Below, piece after piece: positions 1-11,533 of a DNA stretch of 64,000 nucleotides. Below the pieces are notes generated by a model that worked only from the letters and a program-made list of their open reading frames with translations, did not search any database and had not been told where the DNA came from. How positions within the stretch are numbered: the stretch's first letter is position 1; each line of letters opens with the position of its first letter. The DNA is from Nemertoderma westbladi (Eukaryota > Xenacoelomorpha > Nemertodermatida > Nemertodermatidae): contig JAUCBJ010004906.1 in assembly GCA_032718475.1 (NCBI GenBank), positions 1 to 64,000 on the forward strand. Reading direction: 5' to 3'. The position numbers and the translations under genes were made by a program.

Positions 1-184
1 CATTAGCATGTCAAGATCGTAACGAGACATCGAAAAAAATTTGCAAAAATTACCCCCCTAACAGTGTCAGTTCGCAAAGGCTCCGATAACGTCGTGGCTC
101 GCCCCACATAACAATTTGTAAAGCATGGAAGGTATATCAAAAACGGACACTACTGTATTATACTGTATCTTGGCGTACGTAAGC

Positions 185-435
185 TCGTTGCATTCACAAC
201 ACTCGGGAAGGTCGTGGGTTCGCGAACTTATCATGGGCTGATGGGGGCCCGGGGGTTTTCGTTTTTTGCACGAATAGGCCTAATGCTGTAAAGGGATTAG
301 CCCGGGCGCATTTCTTCCGGGCATTCTTAAATGGTCTCTGATTGAGTAGCAGTTTCTTCTGGGGAGTATAGTTCTGGGGGGACCGCACTGGAAATAAGTC
401 GTGAGACCCAATCTCCATTCCGATCCACTACAAAA
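185..435. mobile_element. tRNA-derived SINE, diverged copy
   Basis: A box-B-like stretch (GTGGGTTCG near 212-222) is followed by a body ending GGGGAGTATAGTTCTGGGGG, GACCGCACTGGAAATAAGT (about 360-399). The same 3' body occurs in the SINE at 54447-54720, so the two belong to one family. The head is decayed. The short ORF on the opposite strand (194-418) is a chance reading through the element. Confidence 0.6.
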
Positions 436-451
436 ATAAGTGAGAATAAAG

Positions 452-658
452 GGGTGTAAACGCTACGCCGACAACCGACAGCCGACAACAGCAAATATGA
501 AAATGTAACCTGAGTTCGTGACTAACGTTTTTATTGTTTTGGTTAGAATAACCTTCCACTGTAACCTGTTCCTTTCCCTCAATTAATAAATAACATTAAT
601 TAGCTTTAATAATGGTTGTTGGCGTTTGTTGTCGGTTGTCGGCGTAGCGTTTACACCC
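452..658. mobile_element. MITE with intact inverted ends and 9-bp target duplication
   Basis: The ends are inverted repeats of about 28 bp starting GGGTGTAAACGCTACGCCGA and finishing in its complement ...CGTTTACACCC. It is flanked by a perfect 9-bp direct repeat, AGAATAAAG, at 443-451 and 659-667. It has no coding capacity. A longer relative lies at 7623-7995. The 9-bp duplication would fit a Mutator-like origin; an 8-bp hAT-type duplication with one chance base is the alternative. Confidence 0.85.
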
Positions 659-667
659 AGAATAAAG

Positions 668-1447
668 ATAATCCTAAAAGTCTATGGTTTAGACTGAAAT
701 CTTTAGGTTAGAAAACTTTAAATCTAAATCAACCTAACGGCCGAAGAAAACTTTACTTTACATTCCCGTCACCTGAAGAAGATCAAGTTCTTTCGAGCCA
801 CAATGAAAAGTGTAATTATATAAAGTACAAGGGTGAGACCTGACGAAATCACTATAAGGACTACGGCAACACACTCAAACATCAACTGGAGATAACATGC
901 CGAAAGATGACAAACCCTAGCTTTATGGTACAATATGCCACAACTATCAGCAACTGTAGGCCTACTCTAAGTGAACACACACTACCATTCAGTGGGCACT
1001 GATAGATAAGTGCAGTAAAGATGATACCAGATCTACATACTTCTCTGGCAACCAGTACAAGGAACTTGACTTGAAAAGGATACTGGACTTTAGAGAATCA
1101 AAATACAACAACCATGGAGAATCGGGGAGGATTCCAATGTTCGAGAGATAGAAGTGGTATAGTGCTAAGACTATCTGTTAGCGCTTTTAGTAAAATATGT
1201 TCTTTTAATCTCAATTTCACATATTTTGACACAATTTGTAACAATGGAAAAAATCAGACGTTTTCGTAAAAATTTGTAGATTTTAGAGGGGGGGTCAATA
1301 TGACCCCCCCCCCCCCCCCTCCCGGTATTTGTACAACATTTTATAGCCCGGTACTAATAGGGTTAAATAACTATTTAAGCGGTGGCAAAAAATGTTGGCC
1401 GTATTGTTCGAGGATTATTGGAAACTCGGGACAGAGCGGAGTAAGTA
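668..1447. other. AT-rich DNA without a recognised gene
   Basis: No coding region or RNA gene recognised. At about 1289-1320 a G7 run and a long C run flank TCAATATGA, giving a potential G/C hairpin. The ORF at 1300-1491 starts in this poly-C run and runs into the 32-bp array, so it is not a gene. Confidence 0.5.
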
Positions 1448-4400
1448 GACCAAACCTAATTTTGGTGGGGCAAAAGGGCTGCCCAACCTAATTTGGGTGG
1501 GGCAAAAGGGCTGCCCAACCTAATTTAGGTGGGGCAAAAGGGCTGCCCTTCCTAATTTGGGAGGGGCAAAATGGCTGCCCAACCTAATTTGGGTGGGGCA
1601 AAAGGGCTGCCCAACCTAATTTGGGTGGGGCAAAAGGGCTGCCCAACCTAATTTAGGTGGGGCAAAAGGGCTGCCCAACCTAATTTAGGTGGGGCAAAAG
1701 GGCTGCCCTTCCTAATTTGGGAGGGGCAAAAGGGCTGCCCAACCTAATTTGGGTGGGGCAAAAGGGCTGCCCAACCTAATTTGGGTGGGGCAAAAGGGCT
1801 GCCCAACCTAATTTGGGTGGGGCAAAAGGGCTGCCCAACCTAATTTGGGGGGGGCAAAAGGGCTGTCCAACCTAATTTAGGTGGGGCAAAAGGGCTGCCC
1901 AACCTAATTTAGGTGGGGCAAAAGGGCTGCCCTTCCTAATTTGGGTGGGGCAAAAGGGCTGCCCAACCTAATTTGGGTGGGGCAAAAGGGCTGCCCAACC
2001 TAATTTAGGTGGGGCAAAAGGGCTGCCCAACCTAATTTAGGTGGGGCAAAAGGGCTGCCCTTCCTAATTTGGGAGGGGCAAAAGGGCTGCCCAACCTAAT
2101 TTGGGTGGGGAAAAAGGGCTTCCAAACCTAATTTGGGTGGGACAAAAGGGCTGCCCAACCTAATTTGGGTGGGGCAAAAGGGCTGCCCAACCTAATTTAG
2201 GTGGGGCAAAAGGGCTGCCCAACCTAATTTAGGTGGGGCAAAAGGGCTGCCCTTCCTAATTTGGGCGGGGCAAAAGGGCTGCCCAACCTAATTTGGGTGG
2301 GGCAAAAGGGCTGCCCATCCTAATTTGGGTGGGACAAAAGGGCTGCCCAACCTAATTTGGGTGGGGCAAAAGGGCTGCCCAACCTAATTTGGGTGGGGCA
2401 AAAGGGCTGCCCAACCTAATTTGGGTGGGACAAAAGGGCTGCCCAACCTAATTTGGGTGGGGCAAAAGGGCTGCCCAACCTAATTTAGGTGGGGCAAAAG
2501 GGCTGCCCAACCTAATTTAGGTGGGGCAAAAGGGCTGCCCTTCCTAATTTGGGAGGGGCAAAAGGGCTGCCCAACCTAATTTGGGTGGGGCAAAAGGGCT
2601 GCCCAACCTAATTTGGGAGGGGCAAAAGGGCTGCCCAACCTAATTTGGGTGGGGCAAAAGGGCTGCCCAACCTAATTTAGATGGGGCAAAAGGGCTGCCC
2701 AACCTAATTTAGGTGGGGCAAAAGGGCTGCCCTTCCTAATTTGGGAGGGGCAAAAGGGCTGCCCAACCTAATTTGGGTGGGGCAAAAGGGCTGCCCAACC
2801 TAATTTAGGTGGGGCAAAAGGGCTGCCCTTCCTAATTTGGGTGGGGCAAAAGGGCTGCCCAACCTAATTTGGGTGGGGCAAAAGGGCTGCCCAACCTAAT
2901 TTGGGTGGGGCAAAAGGGCTTCCCAACCTAATTTGGGTGGGACAAAAGGGCTGCCCAACCTAATTTGGGTGGGGCAAAAGGGCTGCCCAACCTAATTTAG
3001 GTGGGGCAAAAGGGCTGCCCAACCTAATTTAGGTGGGGCAAAAGGGCTGCCCAACCTAATTTAGGTGGGGCAAAAGGGCTGCCCTTCCTAATTTGGGAGG
3101 GGCAAAAGGGCTGCCCAACCTAATTTGGGTGGGGCAAAAGGGCTGCCCAACCTAATTTAGGTGGGGCAAAAGGGCTGCCCAACCTAATTTAGGTGGGGCA
3201 AAAGGGCTGCCCAACCTAATTTGGGAGGGGCAAAAGGGCTGCCCATCCTAATTTGGGTGGGACAAAAGGGCTGCCCAACCTAATTTGGGTGGGGCAAAAG
3301 GGCTTCCCAACCTAATTTGGGTGGGACAAAAGGGCTGCCCAACCTAATTTGGGTGGGGCAAAAGGGCTGCCCAACCTAATTTAGGTGGGGCAAAAGGGCT
3401 GCCCAACCTAATTTAGGTGGGGCAAAAGGGCTGCCCTTCCTAATTTGGGAGGGGCAAAAGGGCTGCCCTTCCTAATTTGGGAGGGGCAAAAGGGCTGCCC
3501 AACCTAATTTGGGTGGGGCAAAAGGGCTGCCCAACCTAATTTGGGTGGGGCAAAAGGGCTGCCCAACCTAATTTGGGTGTGGCAAAAGGGCTTCCCAACC
3601 TAATTTGGGTGGGACAAAAGGGCTGCCCAACCTAATTTGGGTGGGGCAAAAGGGCTGCCCAACCTAATTTAGGTGGGGCAAAAGGGCTGCCCAACCTAAT
3701 TTAGGTGGGGCAAAAGGGCTGCCCTTCCTAATTTGGGAGGGGCAAAAGGGCTGCCCAACCTAATTTGGGTGGGGCAAAAGGGCTGCCCAACCTAATTTAG
3801 GTGGGGCAAAAGGGCTGCCCTTCCTAATTTGGGAGGGGCAAAAGGGTTGCCCAACCTAATTTGGGTGGGGCAAAAGGGCTGCCCTTCCTAATTTGGGAGG
3901 GGCAAAAGGGCTGCCCAACCTAATTTGGGTGGGGCAAAAGGGCTGCCCTTCCGAATTTGGGAGGGGCAAAAGGGCTGCCCAACCTAATTTGGGTGGGGCA
4001 AAAGGGCTTCCCAACCTAATTTGGGTGGGACAAAAGGGCTGCCCAACCTAATTTGGGTGGGGCAAAAGGGCTGCCCAACCTAATTTAGGTGGGGCAAAAG
4101 GGCTGCCCAACCTAATTTAGGTGGGGCAAAAGGGCTGCCCTTCCTAATTTGGGAGGGGCAAAAGGGCTGCCCAACCTAATTTGGGTGGGGCAAAAGGGCT
4201 TCCCAACCTAATTTGGGTGGGACAAAAGGGCTGCCCAACCTAATTTGGGTGGGGCAAAAGGGCTGCCCAACCTAATTTAGGTGGGGCAAAAGGGCTGCCC
4301 AACCTAATTTGGGTGGGGCAAAAGGGCTGCCCAACCTAATTTGGGTGGGGCAAAAGGGCTGCCCAACCTAATTTGGGTGGGGCAAAAGGGCTGCCCAACC

Positions 4401-6656
4401 TAATTTAGGTGGGGCAAAAGGGCTGCCCAACCTAATTTGGGTGGGGCAAAAGGGCTTCCCAACCTAATTTGGGTGGGACAAAAGGGCTGCCCAACCTAAT
4501 TTGGGTGGGGCAAAAGGGCTGCCCATCCTAATTTGGGTGGGACAAAAGGGCTGCCCAACCTAATTTGGGTGGGGCAAAAGGGCTTCCCAACCTAATTTGG
4601 GTGGGACAAAAGGGCTTCCCAACCTAATTTGGGTGGGGCAAAAGGGCTGCCCAACCTAATTTGGGAGGGGCAAAAGGGCTGCCCATCCTAATTTGGGTGG
4701 GACAAAAGGGCTGCCCAACCTAATTTGGGTGGGGCAAAAGGGCTTCCCAACCTAATTTGGGTGGGACAAAAGGGCTGCCCAACCTAATTTGGGTGGGGCA
4801 AAAGGGCTGCCCAACCTAATTTTGGTGGGGCAAAAGGGCTGCCCAACCTAATTTAGGTGGGGCAAAAGGGCTGCCCAACCTAATTTGGGTGGGGCAAAAG
4901 GGCTTCCCAACCTAATTTGGGTGGGGCAAAAGGGCTTCCCAACCTAATTTGGGTGGGACAAAAGGGCTGCCCAACCTAATTTGGGTGGGGCAAAAGGGCT
5001 GCCCAACCTAATTTAGGTGGGGCAAAAGGGCTGCCCTTCCTAATTTGGGAGGGGCAAAAGGGCTGCCCAACCTAATTTGGGTGGGGCAAAAGGGCTGCCC
5101 AACCTAATTTAGGTGGGGCAAAAGGGCTGCCCTTCCTAATTTGGGAGGGGCAAAAGGGTTGCCCAACCTAATTTGGGTGGGGCAAAAGGGCTGCCCTTCC
5201 TAATTTGGGAGGGGCAAAAGGGCTGCCCAACCTAATTTGGGTGGGGCAAAAGGGCTGCCCTTCCGAATTTGGGAGGGGCAAAAGGGCTGCCCAACCTAAT
5301 TTGGGTGGGGCAAAAGGGCTTCCCAACCTAATTTGGGTGGGACAAAAGGGCTGCCCAACCTAATTTGGGTGGGGCAAAAGGGCTGCCCAACCTAATTTAG
5401 GTGGGGCAAAAGGGCTGCCCAACCTAATTTAGGTGGGGCAAAAGGGCTGCCCTTCCTAATTTGGGAGGGGCAAAAGGGCTGCCCAACCTAATTTGGGTGG
5501 GGCAAAAGGGCTTCCCAACCTAATTTGGGTGGGACAAAAGGGCTGCCCAACCTAATTTGGGTGGGGCAAAAGGGCTGCCCAACCTAATTTAGGTGGGGCA
5601 AAAGGGCTGCCCAACCTAATTTAGGTGGGGCAAAAGGGCTGCCCTTCCTAATTTGGGAGGGGCAAAAGGGCTGCCCAACCTAATTTGGGTGGGGCAAAAG
5701 GGCTGCCCAACCTAATTTGGGTGGGGCAAAAGGGCTGCCCAACCTAATTTGGGTGGGGCAAAAGGGCTGCCCAACCTAATTTAGGTGGGGCAAAAGGGCT
5801 GCCCAACCTAATTTGGGTGGGGCAAAAGGGCTTCCCAACCTAATTTGGGTGGGACAAAAGGGCTGCCCAACCTAATTTGGGTGGGGCAAAAGGGCTGCCC
5901 ATCCTAATTTGGGTGGGACAAAAGGGCTGCCCAACCTAATTTGGGTGGGGCAAAAGGGCTTCCCAACCTAATTTGGGTGGGACAAAAGGGCTTCCCAACC
6001 TAATTTGGGTGGGGCAAAAGGGCTGCCCAACCTAATTTGGGAGGGGCAAAAGGGCTGCCCATCCTAATTTGGGTGGGACAAAAGGGCTGCCCAACCTAAT
6101 TTGGGTGGGGCAAAAGGGCTTCCCAACCTAATTTGGGTGGGACAAAAGGGCTGCCCAACCTAATTTGGGTGGGGCAAAAGGGCTGCCCAACCTAATTTGG
6201 GTGGGGCAAAAGGGCTGCCCAACCTAATTTAGGTGGGGCAAAAGGGCTGCCCAACCTAATTTGGGTGGGGCAAAAGGGCTTCCCAACCTAATTTGGGTGG
6301 GACAAAAGGGCTGCCCAACCTAATTTGGGTGGGGCAAAAGGGCTGCCCATCCTAATTTGGGTGGGACAAAAGGGCTGCCCAACCTAATTTGGGTGGGGCA
6401 AAAGGGCTTCCCAACCTAATTTGGGTGGGACAAAAGGGCTGCCCAACCTAATTTGGGTGGGGCAAAAGGGCTGCCCAACCTAATTTAGGTGGGGCAAAAG
6501 GGCTGCCCAACCTAATTTAGGTGGGGCAAAAGGGCTGCCCTTCCTAATTTGGGAGGGGCAAAAGGGCTGCCCAACCTAATTTGGGTGGGGCAAAAGGGCT
6601 GCCCAACCTAATTTGGGTGGGGCAAAAGGGCTGCCCAACCCAATTTTGGTGGGGCA
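1448..6656. repeat. 32-bp minisatellite, about 160 copies
   Basis: Continuous tandem array with consensus CCTAATTTGGGTGGGGCAAA + AGGGCTGCCCAA (32 bp). Variants occur at fixed places: AACC/TTCC at the junction, GGG/AGG after ATTT, GGGGC/GGGAC, and CTGCC/CTTCC. They recur in the same order over several units (for example AACC-AACC-TTCC runs), showing higher-order multi-unit duplication. Each unit contains a short palindromic GGGC...GCCC pair. There are no spacers, so this is not CRISPR-like. It is AT-poor compared with the surrounding DNA. Confidence 0.95.
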
Positions 6657-6740
6657 AAATAAAATATAAATTATTTTAAATACCTGATATCAATATTTAA
6701 AATTTACTTATTTTATTCAAAAAATTATGTAACATTTATC

Positions 6741-6925
6741 AAATGTTCTAGAACATTTTTTTAGTTAGAAAAAAAGGAAATGATGTTCTAGAACATTTAT
6801 ATGATATGATAAAATCTTTAAAAATAAATGTTTTAATTTTTTGTAAAATGTTCTAGAACATTTAATTATTAATCTAGAACATTTTTTATTTGTATAATAA
6901 TGCAAATGGTGCTCCAGAACATTAA
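6741..6925. repeat. Cluster of palindromic TTCTAGAA motifs
   Basis: AATGTTCTAGAACATT-type palindromes lie at 6741-6759, 6781-6799 and 6846-6863, with partial copies near 6871-6885 and 6908-6922. The core TTCnnGAA matches two inverted heat-shock-element pentamers. No gene starts directly beside it (MRPL38 begins 1.7 kb away), so a regulatory role is speculative and a decayed tandem repeat is equally possible. Confidence 0.5.
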
Positions 6926-7622
6926 TCTGTGTCAAAAACATGCAAATAATAGTAAATAAAAAAATAGCAGGGGGTATGTACATGTACAAGGCATAGTTAG
7001 TGCCTCTATAATGTTCCATTAAGGTGGTTCTTAAATTCAATGCGCCGCAAATTTCTTTATTATGAATAGAAATTGATAATTCAACAACCGGATTCGTGTA
7101 CAACCTCCCCTGGGGATCCTTAGCACTTTTAGTGCTAAAAAAATGAATATGAGATAAATCGATCCAAAGTTTTCAAGAAAAATTTACTTGATAAGTTTGT
7201 CATAACTTTTCAAATTTTATTGACGATATCAAAATTGAAAACAATATCGCGGTTTCCTGGTCTATGATTCCATTTATGATGTCTGTTTTAACAGTGTTCA
7301 CGAATTCTAGATATTCTGTTATAGAAACATATATAGTCTGTCTGATATATTTTAACACAGACCGACAGGTATACAGTCCAACATAAAGCCATTATATTTG
7401 GATACTGACATCACAAATGGAATGGGAATCACCGACCAGGAAAACCCCACACTAAAATGTTAGCGAGGTCGTGTGCTTCATAAATTTTGACAGACTGATT
7501 GTCTGGAATCCTTCAAACGTTAAAACTATCATCGTGATATGGTAATGTAATCCACGACCACGAAAACCTCCATAGCGTAAAAATTTCACTTCGGCAGTGT
7601 GTCTCAACAGTGTATTTCGGCA
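6926..7622. other. Intergenic DNA, no gene recognised
   Basis: AT-rich. Phrases resembling ATCACAAATGGAATGG, ACCGACCAGGAAAACCC and GTTAAAACT recur here and at 7500-7580, 8030-8090 and 20580-20640, which suggests an old dispersed repeat. The short minus-strand ORFs have no recognisable protein content. Confidence 0.4.
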
Positions 7623-7995
7623 GGGTGTAAACGATAAGCCGACAACCACTGCCAGGACCCCCATAAAAACTATAGACACCGACTTCATGATCATGCTCGT
7701 ACTTCACTACTAAATTTATTATGTTAATGTAACACCGGTCAGGTGTTACTCTATATATACAATTTATATATTTAAATGGTGCTCAGTTCAGTATTTTATT
7801 CCCCTTTACTAATTCGGCAAATAAATAATTCCAATTCCAACGACAAATATAAATCTGTAAATTATTCTCATGACTATCTTTTATTGTTTTGGTTGGAGTA
7901 ACATTCACTGTAAACCTGTTCCTTTCCCTCAATTGATAATTAACATTAATTAACGTCAATAATGGTTATCGGTTGTCAGTGTAGCGTTTACACCC
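7623..7995. mobile_element. Longer relative of the 452-658 MITE
   Basis: Starts GGGTGTAAACGATAAGCCGA and ends with ...TAGCGTTTACACCC, the same terminal inverted repeats as the 452-658 element. It also shares the internal TTGTTTTGGTTGGAGTAACA-type segment near the 3' end. At about 373 bp it is longer than the first copy (207 bp), so the first may be an internal-deletion derivative. No clear target duplication remains. Confidence 0.75.
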
Positions 7996-8169
7996 TTTCC
8001 TTAATTATTGACTGACAGACAGTTTGAAATTCATCAAACGTTAAAACTGACATCGGAAATGCAATAACCGACCCGGGAAACGAAACCCCCATATCAAAAA
8101 TTTTAGTTTTAGTTAATAAGTATTCGTCCTTACTTTTTGAATATGTTATCCTTCCACATAGATATAACA

Positions 8170-8365
8170 CGAGTGGGGCCAAGGCGACCTAAATATAGGT
8201 CGCATAAATAGAGGCGACATAAATAGAGGTCGCCTTGAGTGCCTCCGTGCAGCAAAAGATGCAAACCATCTTAGCGAGCAATTATAATTATACTATGGCT
8301 AATTGGCTTCCGACACACACACAGACTTTTAGAAAACGGCCATAGTATAATTATAACAGTTCGGC
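8170..8365. repeat. Two adjacent inverted-repeat hairpins
   Basis: At 8176-8237, CAAGGCGACCT pairs with AGGTCGCCTTG, and shorter AGGTCGC/GCGACAT repeats lie inside. At about 8284-8360, TTATAATTATACTATGGC pairs with GCCATAGTATAATTATAA around a loop of roughly 40 bp. Both look like small foldback elements or MITE remnants. They lie 270-460 bp upstream of the MRPL38 start. Confidence 0.55.
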
Positions 8366-8635
8366 GATGGCTCGCAGTTTGACTCGCCCCACAAAAAATT
8401 GCGGGAATGTTTGAAAACATTAAATTCCATTGATTATCTCAGAAAATGTATTGATAAACACGTGCCCTTAGCTTAATAGGATTGTCAGTTTGACTGGCCA
8501 ATTCTTTCGTTCCAGTCTCATTTTCGATAACAACAGCTACACCTTCAGACGGTACCGTACCGTAGGCATAATCACAGGATTTCTTGCATCAGTTTCTATC
8601 CGATAATACTTAACAATGTTTTATTTAACAATGTT

Positions 8636-10030
8636 ATGATCTGCTCGCGATCTTTCATACAAGTCCGGCACCGAACTATTAGAGGACGCAACTGGGTCCA
8701 CCCTTCGGGATACAAGGAAAAACTAGACGGCCGGAAATGGGGTGACGTCACTGACACAGTGAACCACCCAATCCAGACGGTTCTCTCACCGACGCCTCCG
8801 TTGAACACAGACGCGACTGGGCGTCCTATAGACATAGGACGGGTCCCGGTGCGTATAGCTAGCTCGCATCGCGCTCTGCGCAACGAGCGACTCAAGGTTC
8901 GCATGCGGAACAGACGGAACCCGCAAATGGAAGCGGCTTCCAGGGAGAACCGACTGGTAGTCTCTCTAGACGAGGTAGAGAGTGAGTGGGCCTGGGAGAG
9001 CAGAGTTAACCACGTAGTAGAAGTAGCTAAACATTACGATATATTCAAAGATTTATTCCACGGGGCCTTTTTCTACCCCGTTTTACCTATGAACATTAAT
9101 TACCCTGTAGATAGTAAGGATGCTGAAATTTCCGAAAGTTATTTCCAGAAACCGTCTGTTTGCGACGCAGAAGTCGTTGATAGACCTTCTGAGCGTCCAA
9201 ATTCAGACGATCGTAATACCGACCCGTATGCGTCTCTAACTCAGGCTGATCTGGAGCGGGTTATGGAGTTTAAAGAGATTTTCCGGGTGCCACAGTCCCA
9301 GGGGGTATTCGCAGTTCCGAAACCGAGACAGACGGATAAATATAGGAGTTTAGTGGGAGTCGGTAACTGTATAAGTAGTAGTGTAGCGTCGGTACAACCG
9401 ACGGTGGAGTTTGTAGGAGAGAGAGACAGACTCTACACCTTGTTACTTACAGCCCCGGACAGCCACCTAACAGATAATAATAAGGAGTTACTCCATTGGT
9501 TAGTCGGTAACATACCGGGGAACAATGTAGTCAATGGGGATGTATTGTTTAGTTACTTTCCGGTTATTCCGGTGGCCGGAACCGGATTACATAGATTCGT
9601 TTTCTTGTTGTTCGAGCAGTCTGAGCGCGTTGAGTACCCGAGCGTTGATTCCAACTCGTTGGAGGGCCGCAGCTTCGAGACCGCTTCGTTCTACAAGACC
9701 CACGAGGAAGTCCTCACTCCGGTCGGGTTGAACTTCTTCCAGTCGCAGTGGGACGTCTCGGTCTCCCGGGTCTTCCGCGAGGTTCTGGGCGTTCACGAAC
9801 CCATCTACGACTTTGACGCCCCCGACCGTTACGTGAAGGGGCCCCCCTTGACGTACCCCGGGCCACGGAAACCCGTGCGCTACTTCGATCTGCACAAAAA
9901 CCGATGGCCCAAAGATTTCTATTACAACCCGAAGTTCGATAAAGTTCGCCGCGAACTGAAACGGGTTCAAGGGACTCGACTTCTGCCGAGGTTCATTCCC
10001 GATTTCGATAGAACTAAATGGAATTCCTAA
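8636..10030 (+). CDS. MRPL38: Large ribosomal subunit protein mL38, mitochondrial
   Basis: A 464-residue open reading frame without introns. It encodes a structural protein of the mitochondrial 39S large subunit, near the central protuberance. Residues ~1-60 are Arg-rich and lack acidic clusters, as expected of a mitochondrial targeting region. Residues ~95-160 match the mL38 linker (YDIFKDLFHGAFF...P). Residues ~250-390 form a PEBP-like domain: LYTLLLTAPDSHL, ELLHWLVGNIPG, GTGLHRFVFLLFEQ and the C-terminal FYKTHEEVLTPVGLNFFQSQ are typical. It is longer than human mL38 (380 residues), mostly from an acidic insertion at ~160-245. The ATG at 8636 is the first in frame and gives a sensible leader. 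Vertebrate MRPL38 has several introns, so the uninterrupted frame reflects intron loss or a functional retrocopy. It is intact and under evident constraint. Confidence 0.93.
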   Translation: MICSRSFIQVRHRTIRGRNWVHPSGYKEKLDGRKWGDVTDTVNHPIQTVLSPTPPLNTDATGRPIDIGRVPVRIASSHRALRNERLKVRMRNRRNPQMEAASRENRLVVSLDEVESEWAWESRVNHVVEVAKHYDIFKDLFHGAFFYPVLPMNINYPVDSKDAEISESYFQKPSVCDAEVVDRPSERPNSDDRNTDPYASLTQADLERVMEFKEIFRVPQSQGVFAVPKPRQTDKYRSLVGVGNCISSSVASVQPTVEFVGERDRLYTLLLTAPDSHLTDNNKELLHWLVGNIPGNNVVNGDVLFSYFPVIPVAGTGLHRFVFLLFEQSERVEYPSVDSNSLEGRSFETASFYKTHEEVLTPVGLNFFQSQWDVSVSRVFREVLGVHEPIYDFDAPDRYVKGPPLTYPGPRKPVRYFDLHKNRWPKDFYYNPKFDKVRRELKRVQGTRLLPRFIPDFDRTKWNS

Positions 10031-10297
10031 TCGACTAAACTCGAACTCTAGAATACGAACAGTTAGTAAACATAATCACTAATGATTTATACTTCATATT
10101 ATTTTAAGGTGCTTCTGAGTTAAACAATAATTTGAATATGGGAAAATGTTCGCAATTTAAAACTAAATGATAATATTAACAACCTCTTTCTGTTTTCAAT
10201 CCTTGTTTCATAATTATCTTCCTATACTACTTCAATGTATTGGGGTTGAACGCGGTTGAGTATTGGCTGAACTGCACTAGCTGTGCTATTATTATAA

Positions 10298-10303
10298 AAT
10301 AAA
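10298..10303 (+). terminator. Likely poly(A) signal of MRPL38
   Basis: AATAAA, 268 nt after the MRPL38 stop codon; it is the first canonical hexamer downstream. Predicted from sequence only. Confidence 0.4.
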
Positions 10304-11063
10304 ACATTAATTATGAGAAAACAATTTCAATTAATTGTTTTAATTTAATAATTTAATTTAAATGTAAATTTTGATTTAATTTTCCAATTTGAACTCTACA
10401 TATCTTTATGTCTTAACAGCCGTTTTTCATTATTTTAACCAAAAAGATTTAACTCAACTTTAAATAATTATTATTATTAGTACAATTAATATATAAATAA
10501 ATCAACAATATCAAAACTCGTGGGCAGAAAATTGTGATTAAATGTCTTCCATTATATTTTAATCTTAAATTTAATTGATAATAATTTAACACTACCATTT
10601 TTTATAAGCTCCTAAATATCATTTTGTTTGTGTTAAACTATAAATGGTAGGCTATTTAATTTGTATTAGTATATGCAGCTGGCCGATATATTTTCTTTTC
10701 GAAGAAGATGAGATTACTGCTATTTTAGTAATAAATATTTTTTAATAATTGTTTAAATAATATTGAACTGTTTAAAATTGATCCATCAGCTAACTGTACA
10801 TTTCTATTTTATATTTTAATTAAATTCCCTAAACTTTTGATAATTAACATACAAACATACTTGCCGCAGCATTCCGATGTTATTTGCGTCGATGTTCCCC
10901 AAGAAAGCCCCCCCCCCCCCCCCCCGATTCCGAGTGATATGTTACACAAACGAACGTAGCGAGTGAAAATAAAGCCACGTGCATTAGAACACTCTAAAGT
11001 ACTTTCCAACAAACATGTTCGGTATTTAGTTTTATCCCAAAATTGTAACATTACGAGTACGAA
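10304..11063. other. AT-rich intergenic DNA with a MITE fragment
   Basis: No gene recognised. At about 10876-10926, GTTATTTGCGTCGA followed by TTCCCC and a long poly-C run is a fragment of the poly-G/C-ended MITE seen complete at 11064-11335. Confidence 0.45.
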
Positions 11064-11335
11064 ATTGAGATAGGGGGGAAACTGGACGCAAATCCCATCT
11101 TGTCGAATTCATATCCCGCCTCAATGTTAAATTTTCAATTTAGTGAAATAAGAGCAGGTTAGAGTGACACGTTATTTTAACCAAAACAATAAACTAAACA
11201 CAATAGAACAGGTTACAGTTTTATTTTTTAGAGTAATCAGCTGTTATTTGCGTCGAATTAATTTCCCCTGGAGAGGGAAGAATTTTTATTGCGTCCAGTT
11301 TACCCCCCCCCCCCCCCCCCCCCCCCCCCATCTGC
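11064..11335. mobile_element. Poly-G/poly-C-ended MITE, copy A
   Basis: Left end GATAGGGGGGAAACTGGACG; right end is its complement, CGTCCAGTTTA plus a poly-C run longer than 20. The body shares the segments AACCAAAACAATAAACTAAA and GTAATCAGCTGTTATTTGCG with copies at 17581-17817 and 40793-41057. The G and C runs at the ends are part of the element and explain several of the long homopolymers in the window. It is non-coding. Confidence 0.8.
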
Positions 11336-11533
11336 AGATTCGATACAGTAAAACAACGTATTAATGTTAACCATTTTGACATAATATTTCTTTCATTCAG
11401 TCAGACGTTATCGCAAATTGTAGCGTTTACTTTTGTCAATACTGTACAATCTGCTATTTGGTGTTGGTTAATACTTTAATTTATTAGTAATAAATAACAG
11501 GGTTTGTTTGTGAGATTCTACTCTGTCTGATTG

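Noticed and set aside
1448-6656. CRISPR-like array
   Set aside because: Direct repeats with no variable spacers in a eukaryotic genome; it is a simple minisatellite.
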